Source of the DNA: Nitrospirota bacterium
Lineage (GTDB): Bacteria; Nitrospirota; Thermodesulfovibrionia; UBA6902; JACROP01
Direction: 5' to 3'
Length of the DNA stretch: 32,329 nt
Assembly (NCBI GenBank): GCA_016214385.1
Contig: JACROP010000007.1
Coordinates: forward strand, 1-32,329
Shown here: one piece after another, positions 1 to 7,582 of the stretch
Layout: each line of letters opens with the position of its first letter
Position numbering within the stretch: position 1 is the stretch's first letter
Notes under the pieces: model-generated
The model's database searches: none
Told to the model about the DNA's origin: nothing
What the model saw: the letters and a program-made list of their open reading frames with translations, nothing else
Program-made: the position numbers and the translations under genes

Positions 1-147
1 GAAAACAAAAAGGGCAAAAAACTTTTCGGCGGTATAGTTACAAACACAGACCCGAGAAATTATCGCGGAAGATGGGTTTATTTTGACGAGACGAGCACAG
101 AATTAAAGGAAAATGATTTTAGTAACTGGAAAAGCTTTGAACTTTGA
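1..147 (+). CDS. C-terminal fragment of an unidentified protein
   Basis: An open frame enters from the left edge and stops with TGA at 145-147, giving the last 48 residues of a protein. The peptide is polar and rich in Lys, Asn and aromatic residues, with the segment RNYRGRWVYFDE in the middle and NWKSFEL at the end. I do not recognise the family. The next 170 bases hold no convincing gene. The fragment sits immediately before two decayed accessory genes, so it may belong to the same island, but nothing in the visible part shows a function. Confidence 0.5.
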   Translation, partial: ENKKGKKLFGGIVTNTDPRNYRGRWVYFDETSTELKENDFSNWKSFEL

Positions 148-313
148 TTAGGCACGGGTTATTAGAAACTGCTTAAAGCTAAACACCAGATGCAATGAGG
201 TTAACAACCCACTCCTGAACTCACGGCTCGAATATTGAGGCAAAGATTACGAGATTAGGGTGGAGAGATGACGGAGGCAGGAGAAAAGATTATGAACTGG
301 AGAGAACGGAAAT

Positions 314-388
314 ATGGCTTTAAAATCAGTTGAATCACAAAACGTTGAGTTCAAATCCAACTGGAGAGATACTGCGAGTGATGTTTAA
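314..388 (+). pseudogene. 5' stub of an AlbA_2 (divergent AAA_4-type) domain gene
   Basis: The frame from ATG 314 reads MALKSVESQNVEFKSNWRD, then four unrelated codons and a stop. The segment ESQNVEFKSNWRD closely resembles the opening of AlbA_2-domain proteins, putative DNA-binding or ATP-binding regulators whose next residues are normally a conserved EYLK...CGFANA block. That continuation is absent. The frame instead runs into the leader of the fic remnant. I read this as a deletion joining the first ~20 codons of an AlbA_2 gene to the fic gene. The identification rests on about 13 residues. Confidence 0.45.
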
Positions 389-1372
389 ACCGAATTTTCG
401 GTATACGGATAAAATTGTCGGCGATCTTACCCAGATAGCCGCTGCAAGGGAACTCGTGCTGAATTCTCCTTTTATTCCGAAATGGGAGGTCTCGCTCCGC
501 CGGGACGCTATTATCAGGTCTGCTCATTCATCTACGGCGATTGAAGGAAACAGGTTGTCTTTCGAACAGGTCAGCGATCTTGCGCAAGGCCGTGAAATCA
601 TGGCAACTCGAAAAGACAGGCAGGAGGTTTTGAATTATCTCAAAGTTCTTCAGTCCATTGATAAGTTGACAGACGGCAAGAAAATAACTGAAAAAGACAT
701 TCTGATTGCGGCGTGTATCGGAATCGTTATGTCATAGTCGGGAACAGGTTGACAGGAGAGGTCTTTTTCAGGCCACCTTCAAATGAAGATGTCCCAAAAT
801 TAATGAAGGCATTGATTACGTGGCTGAGTTCTGCAGAGGCACAAGCTTTTGACCCTATTATTGAGGCTGGAATAGCTCATTATGAATTTGTGAGAATCCA
901 TCCCTTTATAGATGGAAATGGGAGAACTGCCCGTGTCCTTGCCACACTGATACTTTATTTGAGGGGATTTGATGCAAAACAATTCTTCTGTCTGGATGAC
1001 TATTATGACTCGGATAGGCCGGCATATTACCGGGTTCTTCAGGGCGTAGATCAAAAAACCCTCGATTTAACCGCTTGGCTCGAATACTTTGTTGAAGGCG
1101 TGAAGGTGAGCATTGCAGCTGTTAAGGAGAGCGTTGTCCGCCTCAGCAGCGAAAGACTGAGAAAGGCTAAGAAAGGGCAGATTGCTTTGACTGATAGGCA
1201 GATGAAGATTGTGGAGAGGATAATCCGGGATGGAAAAATTACTATCGGTGAAGTTGCGAAAGAATTTGAGATTTCAAGGCAGGCTGCTTTAAAGGAGATG
1301 AACAAACTGGTTGGACTGAAGGTTGTCAGACTCGAAGGAAAAGGCAGAGGGGCGTATTATGAGCTTGTCTAA
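381..1372 (+). pseudogene. Fic family AMP-transferase, internal deletion and frameshift
   Basis: Two overlapping frames together make one Fic protein. The first, from ATG 381 (GGAGAG upstream), carries the Fic_N region with the inhibitory helix motif SSTAIEGN at about 522-549 and ends with TAG at 735-737. The second frame (readable from GTG 713) continues with YRNRYVIVGN, the complete Fic motif HPFIDGNGRTAR (about 898-933) and a C-terminal winged helix. Intact relatives have roughly 20 further residues between the DIL of the first part and the YRN of the second. A deletion of that length with a change of frame explains the break. Fic enzymes transfer AMP or other nucleotides to protein hydroxyls. 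With the inhibitory helix and active site in different frames, a normal product is unlikely. An isolated Fic core translated from GTG 713 would lack self-inhibition, which cannot be excluded. Confidence 0.85.
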
Positions 1373-1374
1373 AC

Positions 1375-1408
1375 GGTTGTCGATTAGGTTGTCAATTAGG
1401 TTGTCATT
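1375..1408 (+). repeat. 12-bp tandem repeat after fic
   Basis: The unit GGTTGTCGATTA/GGTTGTCAATTA occurs at 1375-1386 and 1387-1398, with a partial third copy at 1399-1408. In the frame that passes through it, it reads as a Leu-Ser-x-Arg repeat of the kind sometimes found near the end of AlbA_2-family proteins. It lies just past the fic stop codon, so it may be another scrap of the gene whose 5' stub lies at 314. The rest of 1409-1495 shows no recognisable gene. Confidence 0.55.
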
Positions 1409-1495
1409 TGTAAAAGACGGGCAGTTTATTATGTTCTTCTATTTAGAGAATCTTTTTACCCAAGAGACGGAAAAGCGCATTGAACGCATTGCTGC

Positions 1496-2215
1496 ATGGG
1501 AAAATATAGATTTAAGATAAAACGGTTTAACCAAGAAGAAGATTCATCTCCTCGATGGGAAGAATTCGCTCTTAATATGGAACCTGCTGAAAGGGTTCTG
1601 GATGGTCTGATAAAGATCAAGGACAAACTTGACGGCTCACTTACTTTCAGGCATTCATGCGAACATGGCATCTGTGGCTCATGCGCCATGAAGATAAATG
1701 GCGAGAACAGGCTTTCCTGTCAGACCCTGATAAAGGATGTGCCTCAGAGGATTGTGATTGAGCCTCTGCCTGCATTTAAGGTTATTAAAGACGTGGTAAC
1801 TGACATGGAGATTTTCTTCAATGCAACAGACAATGTCAGCCCATACCTGATAAACCCTGAAGAGCCACCTGGGAGGGAAAGACTTCAAAGCCCTGATGAG
1901 CATGAGAAAATCCTTGAATCTGTAACCTGCATCATGTGCGGATGCTGCACATCAGCATGTCCGTCTTACTGGGCAGATAAGTCATACTTAGGCCCTTCAA
2001 CCCTTCTCAAGGCCTACAGATTTGCCTTTGACTCACGGGACAGGGCTATGAATGAAAGGCTTGATGCTATTGATAATCCCCATGGACTGTGGCGCTGCCA
2101 TAATATATTTAATTGCGTTGAGGTCTGTCCTAAGGAGATAAATGTAACATGGCATATATCACAGTTGAAAAAAAAGGCAGTAGCCAGAAAACTCCCCTAC
2201 TCAAGAAAGAAATAA
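1496..2215 (+). CDS. sdhB: Succinate dehydrogenase/fumarate reductase iron-sulfur subunit
   Basis: The 239-residue product is the electron-transfer subunit that passes electrons between the flavoprotein SdhA/FrdA and the quinone site in the membrane. All cluster ligands are visible. Cys55, 60, 63 and 75 bind the [2Fe-2S] centre. The run CIMCGCCTSACP (145-156) together with Cys201, 207 and 211 (CHNIFNCVEVCP) supplies the [4Fe-4S] and [3Fe-4S] centres. The ATG start gives the usual MGKYRFKIKRFN opening, but no good Shine-Dalgarno sequence precedes it. The flavoprotein and membrane-anchor genes are not adjacent: decayed fic debris lies upstream and a palindromic repeat downstream. Partners must be encoded elsewhere, or the operon was broken by rearrangement. 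Family assignment is firm; whether it works as succinate dehydrogenase or fumarate reductase cannot be told. Confidence 0.93.
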   Translation: MGKYRFKIKRFNQEEDSSPRWEEFALNMEPAERVLDGLIKIKDKLDGSLTFRHSCEHGICGSCAMKINGENRLSCQTLIKDVPQRIVIEPLPAFKVIKDVVTDMEIFFNATDNVSPYLINPEEPPGRERLQSPDEHEKILESVTCIMCGCCTSACPSYWADKSYLGPSTLLKAYRFAFDSRDRAMNERLDAIDNPHGLWRCHNIFNCVEVCPKEINVTWHISQLKKKAVARKLPYSRKK

Positions 2216-2254
2216 ATGGTTCTTTCGCAAAAAAGTTGAAAAAACGTATAAATA

Positions 2255-2404
2255 ACCACAGAGGCACTGAGAATATGTTTCTTTTTAAAACCACAAAGAA
2301 CACGAAGTTCACGAAGAGATAATAAATTAAAAACTTAGTGTTCTTCGTGCTCTTCGTGGTGTCATATTTTAGTTTTTTCTCTGTGTCTCAGTGTCTCTGT
2401 GGTT
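2255..2404. repeat. Nested imperfect palindromic repeat element
   Basis: Outer arms AACCACAGAGGCACTGAGA (2255-2273) and TCTCAGTGTCTCTGTGGTT (2386-2404) are inverted copies with one mismatch. Inner arms at 2290-2316 and 2343-2360, built on CACGAAG/CTTCGTG, are also inverted. The whole folds into a long two-stage hairpin between the converging sdhB and the Lrp-domain gene. Elements of this CACAGAG...CTCTGTG type are widespread dispersed repeats in environmental genomes. It could also end transcription from both sides. Confidence 0.75.
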
Positions 2405-2416
2405 TTTGTTCCTGGA

Positions 2417-2647
2417 CTACTCAACTGCGATAAATGTCTCTGTCCTGGATATTCCTTTAAGTCCCCTGATGTCTTTCAGGATTTTTTTGAAAATGGAGTC
2501 AAGGTCTTTGCTCTCAATTACTGCTATTACATCATAGACGCCTGTGATGAGGTCTGCCCCGCTCACGCCTTTAATGGCCCTTAATTTATCCCTTATGTCC
2601 CTTTCCTTGCCTGGCATTGTATTAGCCAGCAGATATACCTTTGCCAT
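2417..2647 (-). CDS. Stand-alone Lrp/AsnC ligand-binding (RAM) domain protein
   Basis: The 76-residue product is an alpha-beta RAM domain alone, without the DNA-binding helix-turn-helix of full Lrp/AsnC regulators. The pattern AKVYLLANTMPGKERDI...GVYDVIAVIESKD...GISRTETFIAVE is typical. In full regulators this domain binds amino acids and drives oligomerisation. Stand-alone copies are thought to act as small-molecule sensors or partners of other regulators, but no target is visible here. The ATG at 2647 is preferred because AAAGGAGG lies 5 nt upstream; a GTG two codons earlier would overlap that site. It is monocistronic, with repeats on both sides. Confidence 0.85.
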   Translation of the reverse strand: MAKVYLLANTMPGKERDIRDKLRAIKGVSGADLITGVYDVIAVIESKDLDSIFKKILKDIRGLKGISRTETFIAVE

Positions 2648-2745
2648 AGACACCTCCTTTAAGAAAAACTTACCACATCTAACATAAATTTCAAGATTAA
2701 ACCACTACCCAAATCCCGATTTAGAAAATGCCTTTTTCTTATAAC

Positions 2746-2813
2746 TCCCCTCACCCTCACCCTCTCCCATCCCCGGCCTCGCTCCGCGAAGCGGGGCGGG
2801 CAAGGGAGAGGGA
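2746..2813. repeat. CCCTCACCC/GGGAGAGGG inverted repeat
   Basis: The left half is a C-rich run with repeated CCCTCAC and the right half is GGCAAGGGAGAGGG, around a GC-rich core with the small hairpin GCTCCGCGAAGC. The same family appears inside the recombinase gene (15774-15811) and the restriction enzyme gene (30961-31000). Here it sits between the tonB-like gene and the Lrp-domain gene and could act as a terminator for the former. Confidence 0.65.
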
Positions 2814-2846
2814 ATTTTAAGGAAATTCTATCTCTGTTTTTAGGCA

Positions 2847-3614
2847 CTACCGTATATAAAACAGGCCTATTGCATAGATGAAATGGCCTGTGATTGTAAG
2901 GCTATCTTTATCATAGTCTTCTGGCAGGGGCCAGAAGGGCTCTGCATTTTTAAGTGCCTTTATTGCAGCCTCGTCGAGGTCTTTATGCCCTGAGGTGCGG
3001 ACCAGCTCTGCATCGCCAAGTCTGCCATTTTTTAGTATGGTGAATCTTATATAGAGGTCGCCGTAAATGCCTTTCCGTGCTGCCTCTGGAGGATACTGCC
3101 ATACGCTTTCAATCCTTTCCTTCAGCCTTCTCATATAGCCCATGTACTGGAATTCGGATGTATCGAAGGATACGCCCCTGTCTGTAGCGCTCTCCTTTTT
3201 GGCAAATTTCTCAACTGTCTCTTTATCAAAAAGTGGAAATCTTTTTGTCGGCCCGGGTGAGGGTTTAGCCTTTGGAATATCCCCGCTTTTACTGTCATCC
3301 GAGGAGGGCGCTTTCCCCCGGCTGAGCGTTGTACCGCCAGATGCTTCAGGTGTTTTTGTGTCTGTGCCCTCTCCATGCAGCCTCTTTGGAGCGATACCTT
3401 TTGAGATTGATGGCAGCTTCTCCGGTACAGGTTTAGATGGCTTTGCCGGTCTGTCCGGAGATGCGGGTGTAACAGGCCTGATATCAAATGGGCCTACTAT
3501 TTTTACATCAAATGGGGTGATTCTGCCTGGTCTGTTTAGATAAAACAGGGCAAATAAGACGAGTAGAATAAAGTGAATGGTCATGGATGTGGCTATGTAA
3601 CGGTTCAGTCTCAA
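2847..3614 (-). CDS. TonB family energy-transducing protein
   Basis: The 255-residue product has one N-terminal membrane segment (about residues 10-26). A Pro/Lys/Ser-rich periplasmic spacer follows (about 40-125), then a C-terminal TonB-type domain (about 160-255) with MRRLKERIESVWQYPPEAARKG and the repeat-like ALVRTSGHKDLDEAAIKALKNAEPF pattern, broken here only by small variations. TonB proteins couple the inner-membrane proton gradient to outer-membrane receptors. No exbB/exbD or receptor gene is nearby, so it may serve a distant system. The start overlaps the end of the upstream reductase gene by 4 nt (ATGA type), so the two are translationally coupled. The spacer is shorter than in E. 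coli TonB. Confidence 0.85.
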   Translation of the reverse strand: MRLNRYIATSMTIHFILLVLFALFYLNRPGRITPFDVKIVGPFDIRPVTPASPDRPAKPSKPVPEKLPSISKGIAPKRLHGEGTDTKTPEASGGTTLSRGKAPSSDDSKSGDIPKAKPSPGPTKRFPLFDKETVEKFAKKESATDRGVSFDTSEFQYMGYMRRLKERIESVWQYPPEAARKGIYGDLYIRFTILKNGRLGDAELVRTSGHKDLDEAAIKALKNAEPFWPLPEDYDKDSLTITGHFIYAIGLFYIR

Positions 3615-4717
3615 TGTAAAAACCTTCTGAAGAAACCTATATAGCTTAAAAGCCCTGATGTGCCCAGGTCTTTTCCTAACCAGAGCCTCATAGAGGCCTT
3701 CTGTATGTCTTTTCTCCTGTGAAGTTCAACGAGGTGCTCTGCATTTTCATCATTTTTTAAGAAATGCTCTTTAAGCCTCTGCATGAGATAAAACCTTTTT
3801 GCGTATTTCCTCTTCCATGTTTTTTCATACATGATGGGCCTGCCTGCAATGATAGCCTCAGCAGCCATCTGGCCGCTCTTCATAGCGTAATATATGCCTT
3901 CGTAGCTAAGAGGCATTACAAGTCCGGCGGCGTCTCCTACAAAAAGGACATTTCCATAAACCAGAGATTCACGCCTTTTTAAAGGTATTCTGTACACCTT
4001 CCCATTGCCTGTCTCGTTTAATTCACGCCGCCTTTTAAAGTTTTCAATAAGGCCTTTTAAGGCCTGCCCATCTGTTGAGCCTGTTCCTATACTTATGTGC
4101 TCCTTTTTAGGAAAGACCCAGGAATAGAGGCCAGGGGCATGGGATGAGCCAAACCAGAACTCGCAGCAGATGTTACTTGCGGTGCCAATCGTCAGACTGG
4201 AGACTTCGATCTCTTCCATCATTGTATAAAGGCATGGAAGATGAGCAAGGTTTAAAGCACTTACGACTCTGGAATTTACTCCATCTGCTGCAATTAAAAA
4301 ATCCGCTTTTAAAGTTTTTTCCTTCCCATCTTCAATTATAGTTATATTGAGGCTCCGGCCTTTTTCTTCTACTGAGGTTATTTCTGCCTCGATGAGATGC
4401 GCACCAGCCTTCTCTGCCATGTCTCTTAAGTTTCTGTCAAAGACCCCCCTCTCAACCATTAATAGTGAACTACCTTCAAGAGGTATATCAACCCTCAAGC
4501 CTTTTGGAGAAATGACCGAGATGGTTTTGACTTCCCTGTATGTTGCGCTAACAGGCAGGTTGAACTCTTCAAAAGCCCTCGATGGTATTCCGCCGCCGCA
4601 TGGTTTTATCCTTTTGAAGTCCTTTTCCACGAGGTAGACGTTTATGCCAGAGGAGGCAAGGTTTTTTGCAGCAATAGAGCCTGAAGGCCCGCCACCTGCT
4701 ACAACAACTGTACGCAT
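3611..4717 (-). CDS. Geranylgeranyl reductase-family FAD-dependent oxidoreductase
   Basis: The 368-residue flavoprotein has the N-terminal dinucleotide-binding motif GGGPSGSIAAKNLASSG followed by an acidic residue in YLVEKD. It also has the PCGGGIPSRAFEEF block typical of the geranylgeranyl reductase group and the second FAD motif GDAAGLVMPLSYEGI near residue 265. Members reduce isoprenoid double bonds (chlorophyll side chains, menaquinone tails, archaeal lipids) or act as related monooxygenases. The substrate here cannot be told; menaquinone-tail or lipid modification is a reasonable guess. Its start codon lies inside a perfect 38-bp tandem duplication that creates an upstream leader frame. 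The tonB-like gene follows with a 4-nt overlap. Confidence 0.85.
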   Translation of the reverse strand: MRTVVVAGGGPSGSIAAKNLASSGINVYLVEKDFKRIKPCGGGIPSRAFEEFNLPVSATYREVKTISVISPKGLRVDIPLEGSSLLMVERGVFDRNLRDMAEKAGAHLIEAEITSVEEKGRSLNITIIEDGKEKTLKADFLIAADGVNSRVVSALNLAHLPCLYTMMEEIEVSSLTIGTASNICCEFWFGSSHAPGLYSWVFPKKEHISIGTGSTDGQALKGLIENFKRRRELNETGNGKVYRIPLKRRESLVYGNVLFVGDAAGLVMPLSYEGIYYAMKSGQMAAEAIIAGRPIMYEKTWKRKYAKRFYLMQRLKEHFLKNDENAEHLVELHRRKDIQKASMRLWLGKDLGTSGLLSYIGFFRRFLH

Positions 4718-4779
4718 TATTCTATACCGAAAAATGGATATACAACTGTACGCATTATTCTATACCGAAAAATGGATAT
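4704..4779. repeat. Perfect 38-bp tandem duplication over a start codon
   Basis: Positions 4704-4741 and 4742-4779 are identical. The unit contains the first five codons and the 5' flank of the reductase gene (minus strand), so the translation start has been copied. Confidence 0.97.
4717..4755 (-). promoter_or_regulatory. Duplicated-start leader ORF coupled to the reductase
   Basis: The outer copy of the duplication supplies an ATG at 4755. Because 38 is not a multiple of three, its frame reads MRTVVYPFFGIE and stops at TAA. That stop overlaps the real start as TAATG, the classic arrangement for termination-reinitiation. It could modulate expression of the reductase or be a neutral by-product of the duplication. 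Confidence 0.5.
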
Positions 4780-4819
4780 ACATGTAATTTATGATAAATT
4801 TTAAAGTTCTTATTTGTTT

Positions 4820-5398
4820 TTATCCTATATTAAAGCCTGGAGGGAAGGGGCAGTATATCCTTGCTCTTTTAGGTGTAGGGCCGCTATCCAGGAAGTAAGC
4901 AGATATCTTAAAGAAAAAGTTTGCGACACTCCCTGATAAGCTCCCATCTCTGTTTTCCCTCCAGGGCCTGGTCTGTTCAACATCGTTGATGGCTACGATA
5001 AGGTAAAGGTTATCCTGTTCCATTCCCTTTATGTCTTCAGGGCTTGGTATCGGTATTCCCTTGGTAGAGCCAAACTGGGTATGGGAGTGGAAGTCCCCTA
5101 TAATCTGAAGCTTTTCAAACTTGGAAAGAATGGGCTCTATTTTTTTATGATTCCTGTGGTGGAATATTACGCCCTTTGGCTTTCTCTTGGCTGTCTGAAA
5201 ACTGAAGGCATGCTCGATAATAAAACGGTCCTCGAGCCTGTAGCCGAGGAGATAGCCGAGGGACTCCCGCTTGAAGACCTCTGCGCAGCTTAAAAGGAGG
5301 TCCATAAAGGCGTTCTCAGAGAGATACACCTTCTTTGGCCGCCTTTTTCTGGCTATTGTTTCCTGTGCTCTGGCAATCTTACTGTCATTACCGGGCAT
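4820..5398 (-). CDS. JAB1/MPN (JAMM) metalloprotease-like protein
   Basis: The 192-residue product has a JAMM domain. A glutamate lies in RESLGYLLGY (about residue 45) and the zinc motif is FHSHTQFG...PSPEDI, that is HxH followed by SxxD. The loop between HSH and SPED is about 12 residues rather than the usual 7. JAMM proteins are isopeptidases or peptidases acting on ubiquitin-like or cysteine-biosynthesis carrier proteins. No ubiquitin-like or ThiS-like partner is encoded nearby, so the substrate is unknown. The start overlaps the end of uspA by 46 nt. The ATG at 5398 has AGGGG about 8 nt upstream, so the overlap looks real. The C-terminal ~40 residues are not recognised. Confidence 0.75.
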   Translation of the reverse strand: MPGNDSKIARAQETIARKRRPKKVYLSENAFMDLLLSCAEVFKRESLGYLLGYRLEDRFIIEHAFSFQTAKRKPKGVIFHHRNHKKIEPILSKFEKLQIIGDFHSHTQFGSTKGIPIPSPEDIKGMEQDNLYLIVAINDVEQTRPWRENRDGSLSGSVANFFFKISAYFLDSGPTPKRARIYCPFPPGFNIG

Positions 5399-5808
5399 GG
5401 CGCACCCCTGACCACCTTTTCGGCAGTACTTCCAAAAATAATTCTATCCAGACCGCTCCTGCCATGGGTTCCAATAACTATCATGTCTATATTTTTTTCT
5501 TTAGCAAATTTTATTATCTCATCGTGGGGGATACCCCTTGAGATAATCTTTTCTACATTCTTGAAACCCCTCGTTTCTTCCATGCAGCACTTTTCCATCT
5601 CTTTCTGTGCCCCTGCAGCCATATCTTTGTAAAGTTCTTCCATTGGTATATGTGGGACATACCAGCCTGTAGCCTTGGCAACATCATAGATAACATGCAG
5701 GATGTAGAGTTTTGCATTGTAATGTTTTGCAAGGTCAACAGCATATGGCAGCGCATTGTAGGAACCTTCTGAAAAATCTGTTGGGAAAAGTATTTTTTCA
5801 ACTTTCAT
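5353..5808 (-). CDS. Universal stress protein, UspA family
   Basis: The 151-residue single-domain product opens with KILFPTDFSEGSYNAL. It carries the ATP-binding signature GTHGRSGLDRIIFGST near residue 120, so it is of the ATP-binding class rather than the non-binding UspA type. These soluble dimers respond to starvation, redox or energy stress by unknown means. It lies 3 nt downstream of galT and overlaps the JAMM gene, so the three are probably co-transcribed. The internal CCMEE pair is not a family hallmark. Confidence 0.9.
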   Translation of the reverse strand: MKVEKILFPTDFSEGSYNALPYAVDLAKHYNAKLYILHVIYDVAKATGWYVPHIPMEELYKDMAAGAQKEMEKCCMEETRGFKNVEKIISRGIPHDEIIKFAKEKNIDMIVIGTHGRSGLDRIIFGSTAEKVVRGAPCPVMTVRLPEHRKQ

Positions 5809-5811
5809 GAC

Positions 5812-6837
5812 TTAAACCTCCCTTAAATATTTTGCACAGTCCTCAGGGGATGTGGGTAATACGTAAGAGCCGGAGCCCCATTCAAACCCGGCAGTTCTTG
5901 TCAGGCGGGGCATTATTTCTATATGCCAGTGAAAATCCTCTCCGAGGGTATGCCAGTGATCGCGCCTCGGGATGCGGCTCGGAGCAGTATGCAGCACTGA
6001 GTTGTAAGGTGGATCATCGAGGAGTTTTTTGAGTTTGCCGACAATTGTAATCAGAGTTATTGCAAGGTCTTCTTCCTCTTCCCTGTTTATGTCCTGAAAG
6101 GCACAATTATGCTTTTTCGGCAATATCCACATCTCAAAGGGGAATCTTGATGCAAATGGGCACAAGGCCACAAAGCTCCTGTTTTCGAGGATTATTCTAT
6201 CACCCATCCTGACGTCTTCTCTTATGATATCGCAGAATATGCACCTGTCTTTGAAATTATAATAGAGTTTGGCGCCATCGAGTTCTTCCTTGACCCTGCT
6301 TGGAATAATGGGTGTTGCAACGAGCTGGGAATGGGGATGGCTAAAACGGGCGCCAGCCGCCTTCCCATGATTTTTAAAAATCAATATATATCTCAGCCTC
6401 GGGTCTTTTTCGAGGTCAAGGATTCTTTCTTTATACGTTGATATTACCATTACAATCTGTTCCATGCCTGCATCTTCAGGCGCTCTAAAGTGTTCCGGGG
6501 TCTCTATGATTATCTCGTTGGCTCCTATGCCATCCATTTTGTCATACATCCCGATGCCCTGCCTGTTTAAATCTCCCTCTATCTGGAGCAGTGGCTGGAA
6601 ATCAGGAATGACCCTTGTAAGCCAGCCGGCTTTATCTGGCTTGGTTCCTGCCTTCCTTATGGCCCTTATTTCGTGCGGTGTATTCATTTCTTTTCCCTCG
6701 CATAAAGGGCATGTTGCAGGGTCATCCGGAGGCTCCTTTAAACTGGCGTACTCGGACGGCCTCTTAGACTCATTTTTAAAAACAATAACCCACTGGCCCA
6801 GGATAGGGTCTTTCCTCAATTCATGCATTGCGTTCAT
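5812..6837 (-). CDS. galT: Galactose-1-phosphate uridylyltransferase (HIT superfamily)
   Basis: The 341-residue product matches GalT. The opening is LRKDPILGQWVIVFKNESKRP. It has a CPLC zinc pair near residue 43, the catalytic HPHSQ in GARFSHPHSQLVATP, a second Cys pair in CIFCDII and a closing DHWHTLGEDFHWHIEIMPR block. GalT exchanges UMP between UDP-glucose and galactose-1-phosphate. Relatives in organisms without a full Leloir pathway may act as other hexose-1-phosphate nucleotidylyltransferases, and no other galactose gene is near. Several starts are possible: TTG 6858, ATG 6837 and ATG 6828. I chose 6837, which overlaps the end of coaX by 17 nt with GGCGG upstream. Confidence 0.87.
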   Translation of the reverse strand: MNAMHELRKDPILGQWVIVFKNESKRPSEYASLKEPPDDPATCPLCEGKEMNTPHEIRAIRKAGTKPDKAGWLTRVIPDFQPLLQIEGDLNRQGIGMYDKMDGIGANEIIIETPEHFRAPEDAGMEQIVMVISTYKERILDLEKDPRLRYILIFKNHGKAAGARFSHPHSQLVATPIIPSRVKEELDGAKLYYNFKDRCIFCDIIREDVRMGDRIILENRSFVALCPFASRFPFEMWILPKKHNCAFQDINREEEEDLAITLITIVGKLKKLLDDPPYNSVLHTAPSRIPRRDHWHTLGEDFHWHIEIMPRLTRTAGFEWGSGSYVLPTSPEDCAKYLREV

Positions 6838-7576
6838 AGAGCAACCGCCGACCTTCAAGAGTTAAATCAGGCTTAATCTCTATTGCCCCCTCTATGTAAG
6901 GAGCTACAAGCCCAGCGAAACCACCAGTGGCAACTACTCTCAGGTCTTCCTTTAGCTCTTTTTTCACCTCTCTTATAATTTTTTCAGTGGCCCCGGCATG
7001 GCCTATGACCAGCCCTGATAAAATGTTGCTTGCAGTATCGTCCCCGATTACTTTTTCCGGCCTTTTTAGCTCTATCCTCGGCAGTTTTGATGTCTTTTCA
7101 CAGAGGGCATCTGCTGAAATTCCAAGGCCAGGCATTATCAGGCCACCTGTGTATTCGCCTTTATCTATGATGGCGCTGAAAGTGGTGGCAGTGCCAAAGT
7201 CTATAACAAGCACAGGGCTATTGTAAAGATTATAGGCAGCAACTGCATTGGCAATCCTATCAGCGCCGAGGTCTTCAGGATTTTTTATATTGAACTTCAG
7301 GCCTGTATTGAGCCTGCTGCTTACAATTAGGGAGTTAATCGAAAAGCTCTTTCTTACGGCATTTGTGAAGGCATCGGTGATTTCAGGGACTACGGAAGAT
7401 AAAATAGCGCCTTCTGGCTTTTTGAGGTGACTGTGGAAGATAAAGCTCTCTAAGAGAAGAGAGTATTCATCAGTAGAGCGCAGCGGTCTTGTATTGAGCC
7501 GCCAGGTGGTTTTAAACCCATCGCTGTAGGCTCCTATTGTTATATTGGTGTTGCCTATGTCAATAGCTAAAAGCAT
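6821..7576 (-). CDS. coaX: Type III pantothenate kinase
   Basis: The 251-residue product phosphorylates pantothenate, the first step of coenzyme A synthesis. It shows the ASKHA-fold motifs of CoaX: the N-terminal DIGNTNITIG phosphate loop, the GADRIAN motif, the DFGTATTF block and GGLIMPG. The length is normal. It follows birA by 6 nt on the same strand, a common pairing of BirA and CoaX, and overlaps galT at its 3' end. CoaX enzymes differ from CoaA in lacking feedback by CoA and in needing a monovalent cation. Confidence 0.95.
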   Translation of the reverse strand: MLLAIDIGNTNITIGAYSDGFKTTWRLNTRPLRSTDEYSLLLESFIFHSHLKKPEGAILSSVVPEITDAFTNAVRKSFSINSLIVSSRLNTGLKFNIKNPEDLGADRIANAVAAYNLYNSPVLVIDFGTATTFSAIIDKGEYTGGLIMPGLGISADALCEKTSKLPRIELKRPEKVIGDDTASNILSGLVIGHAGATEKIIREVKKELKEDLRVVATGGFAGLVAPYIEGAIEIKPDLTLEGRRLLYERNA

Positions 7577-7582
7577 TACCGC

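Noticed and set aside
2659-2847. A 62-residue minus-strand frame upstream of the Lrp-domain gene
   Set aside because: It translates the CCCTCACCC repeat and has no independent support.
3142-3543. A 133-residue plus-strand frame over the tonB-like gene
   Set aside because: It mirrors the low-complexity Pro-rich spacer of the TonB-like protein, which leaves the opposite strand open by composition.
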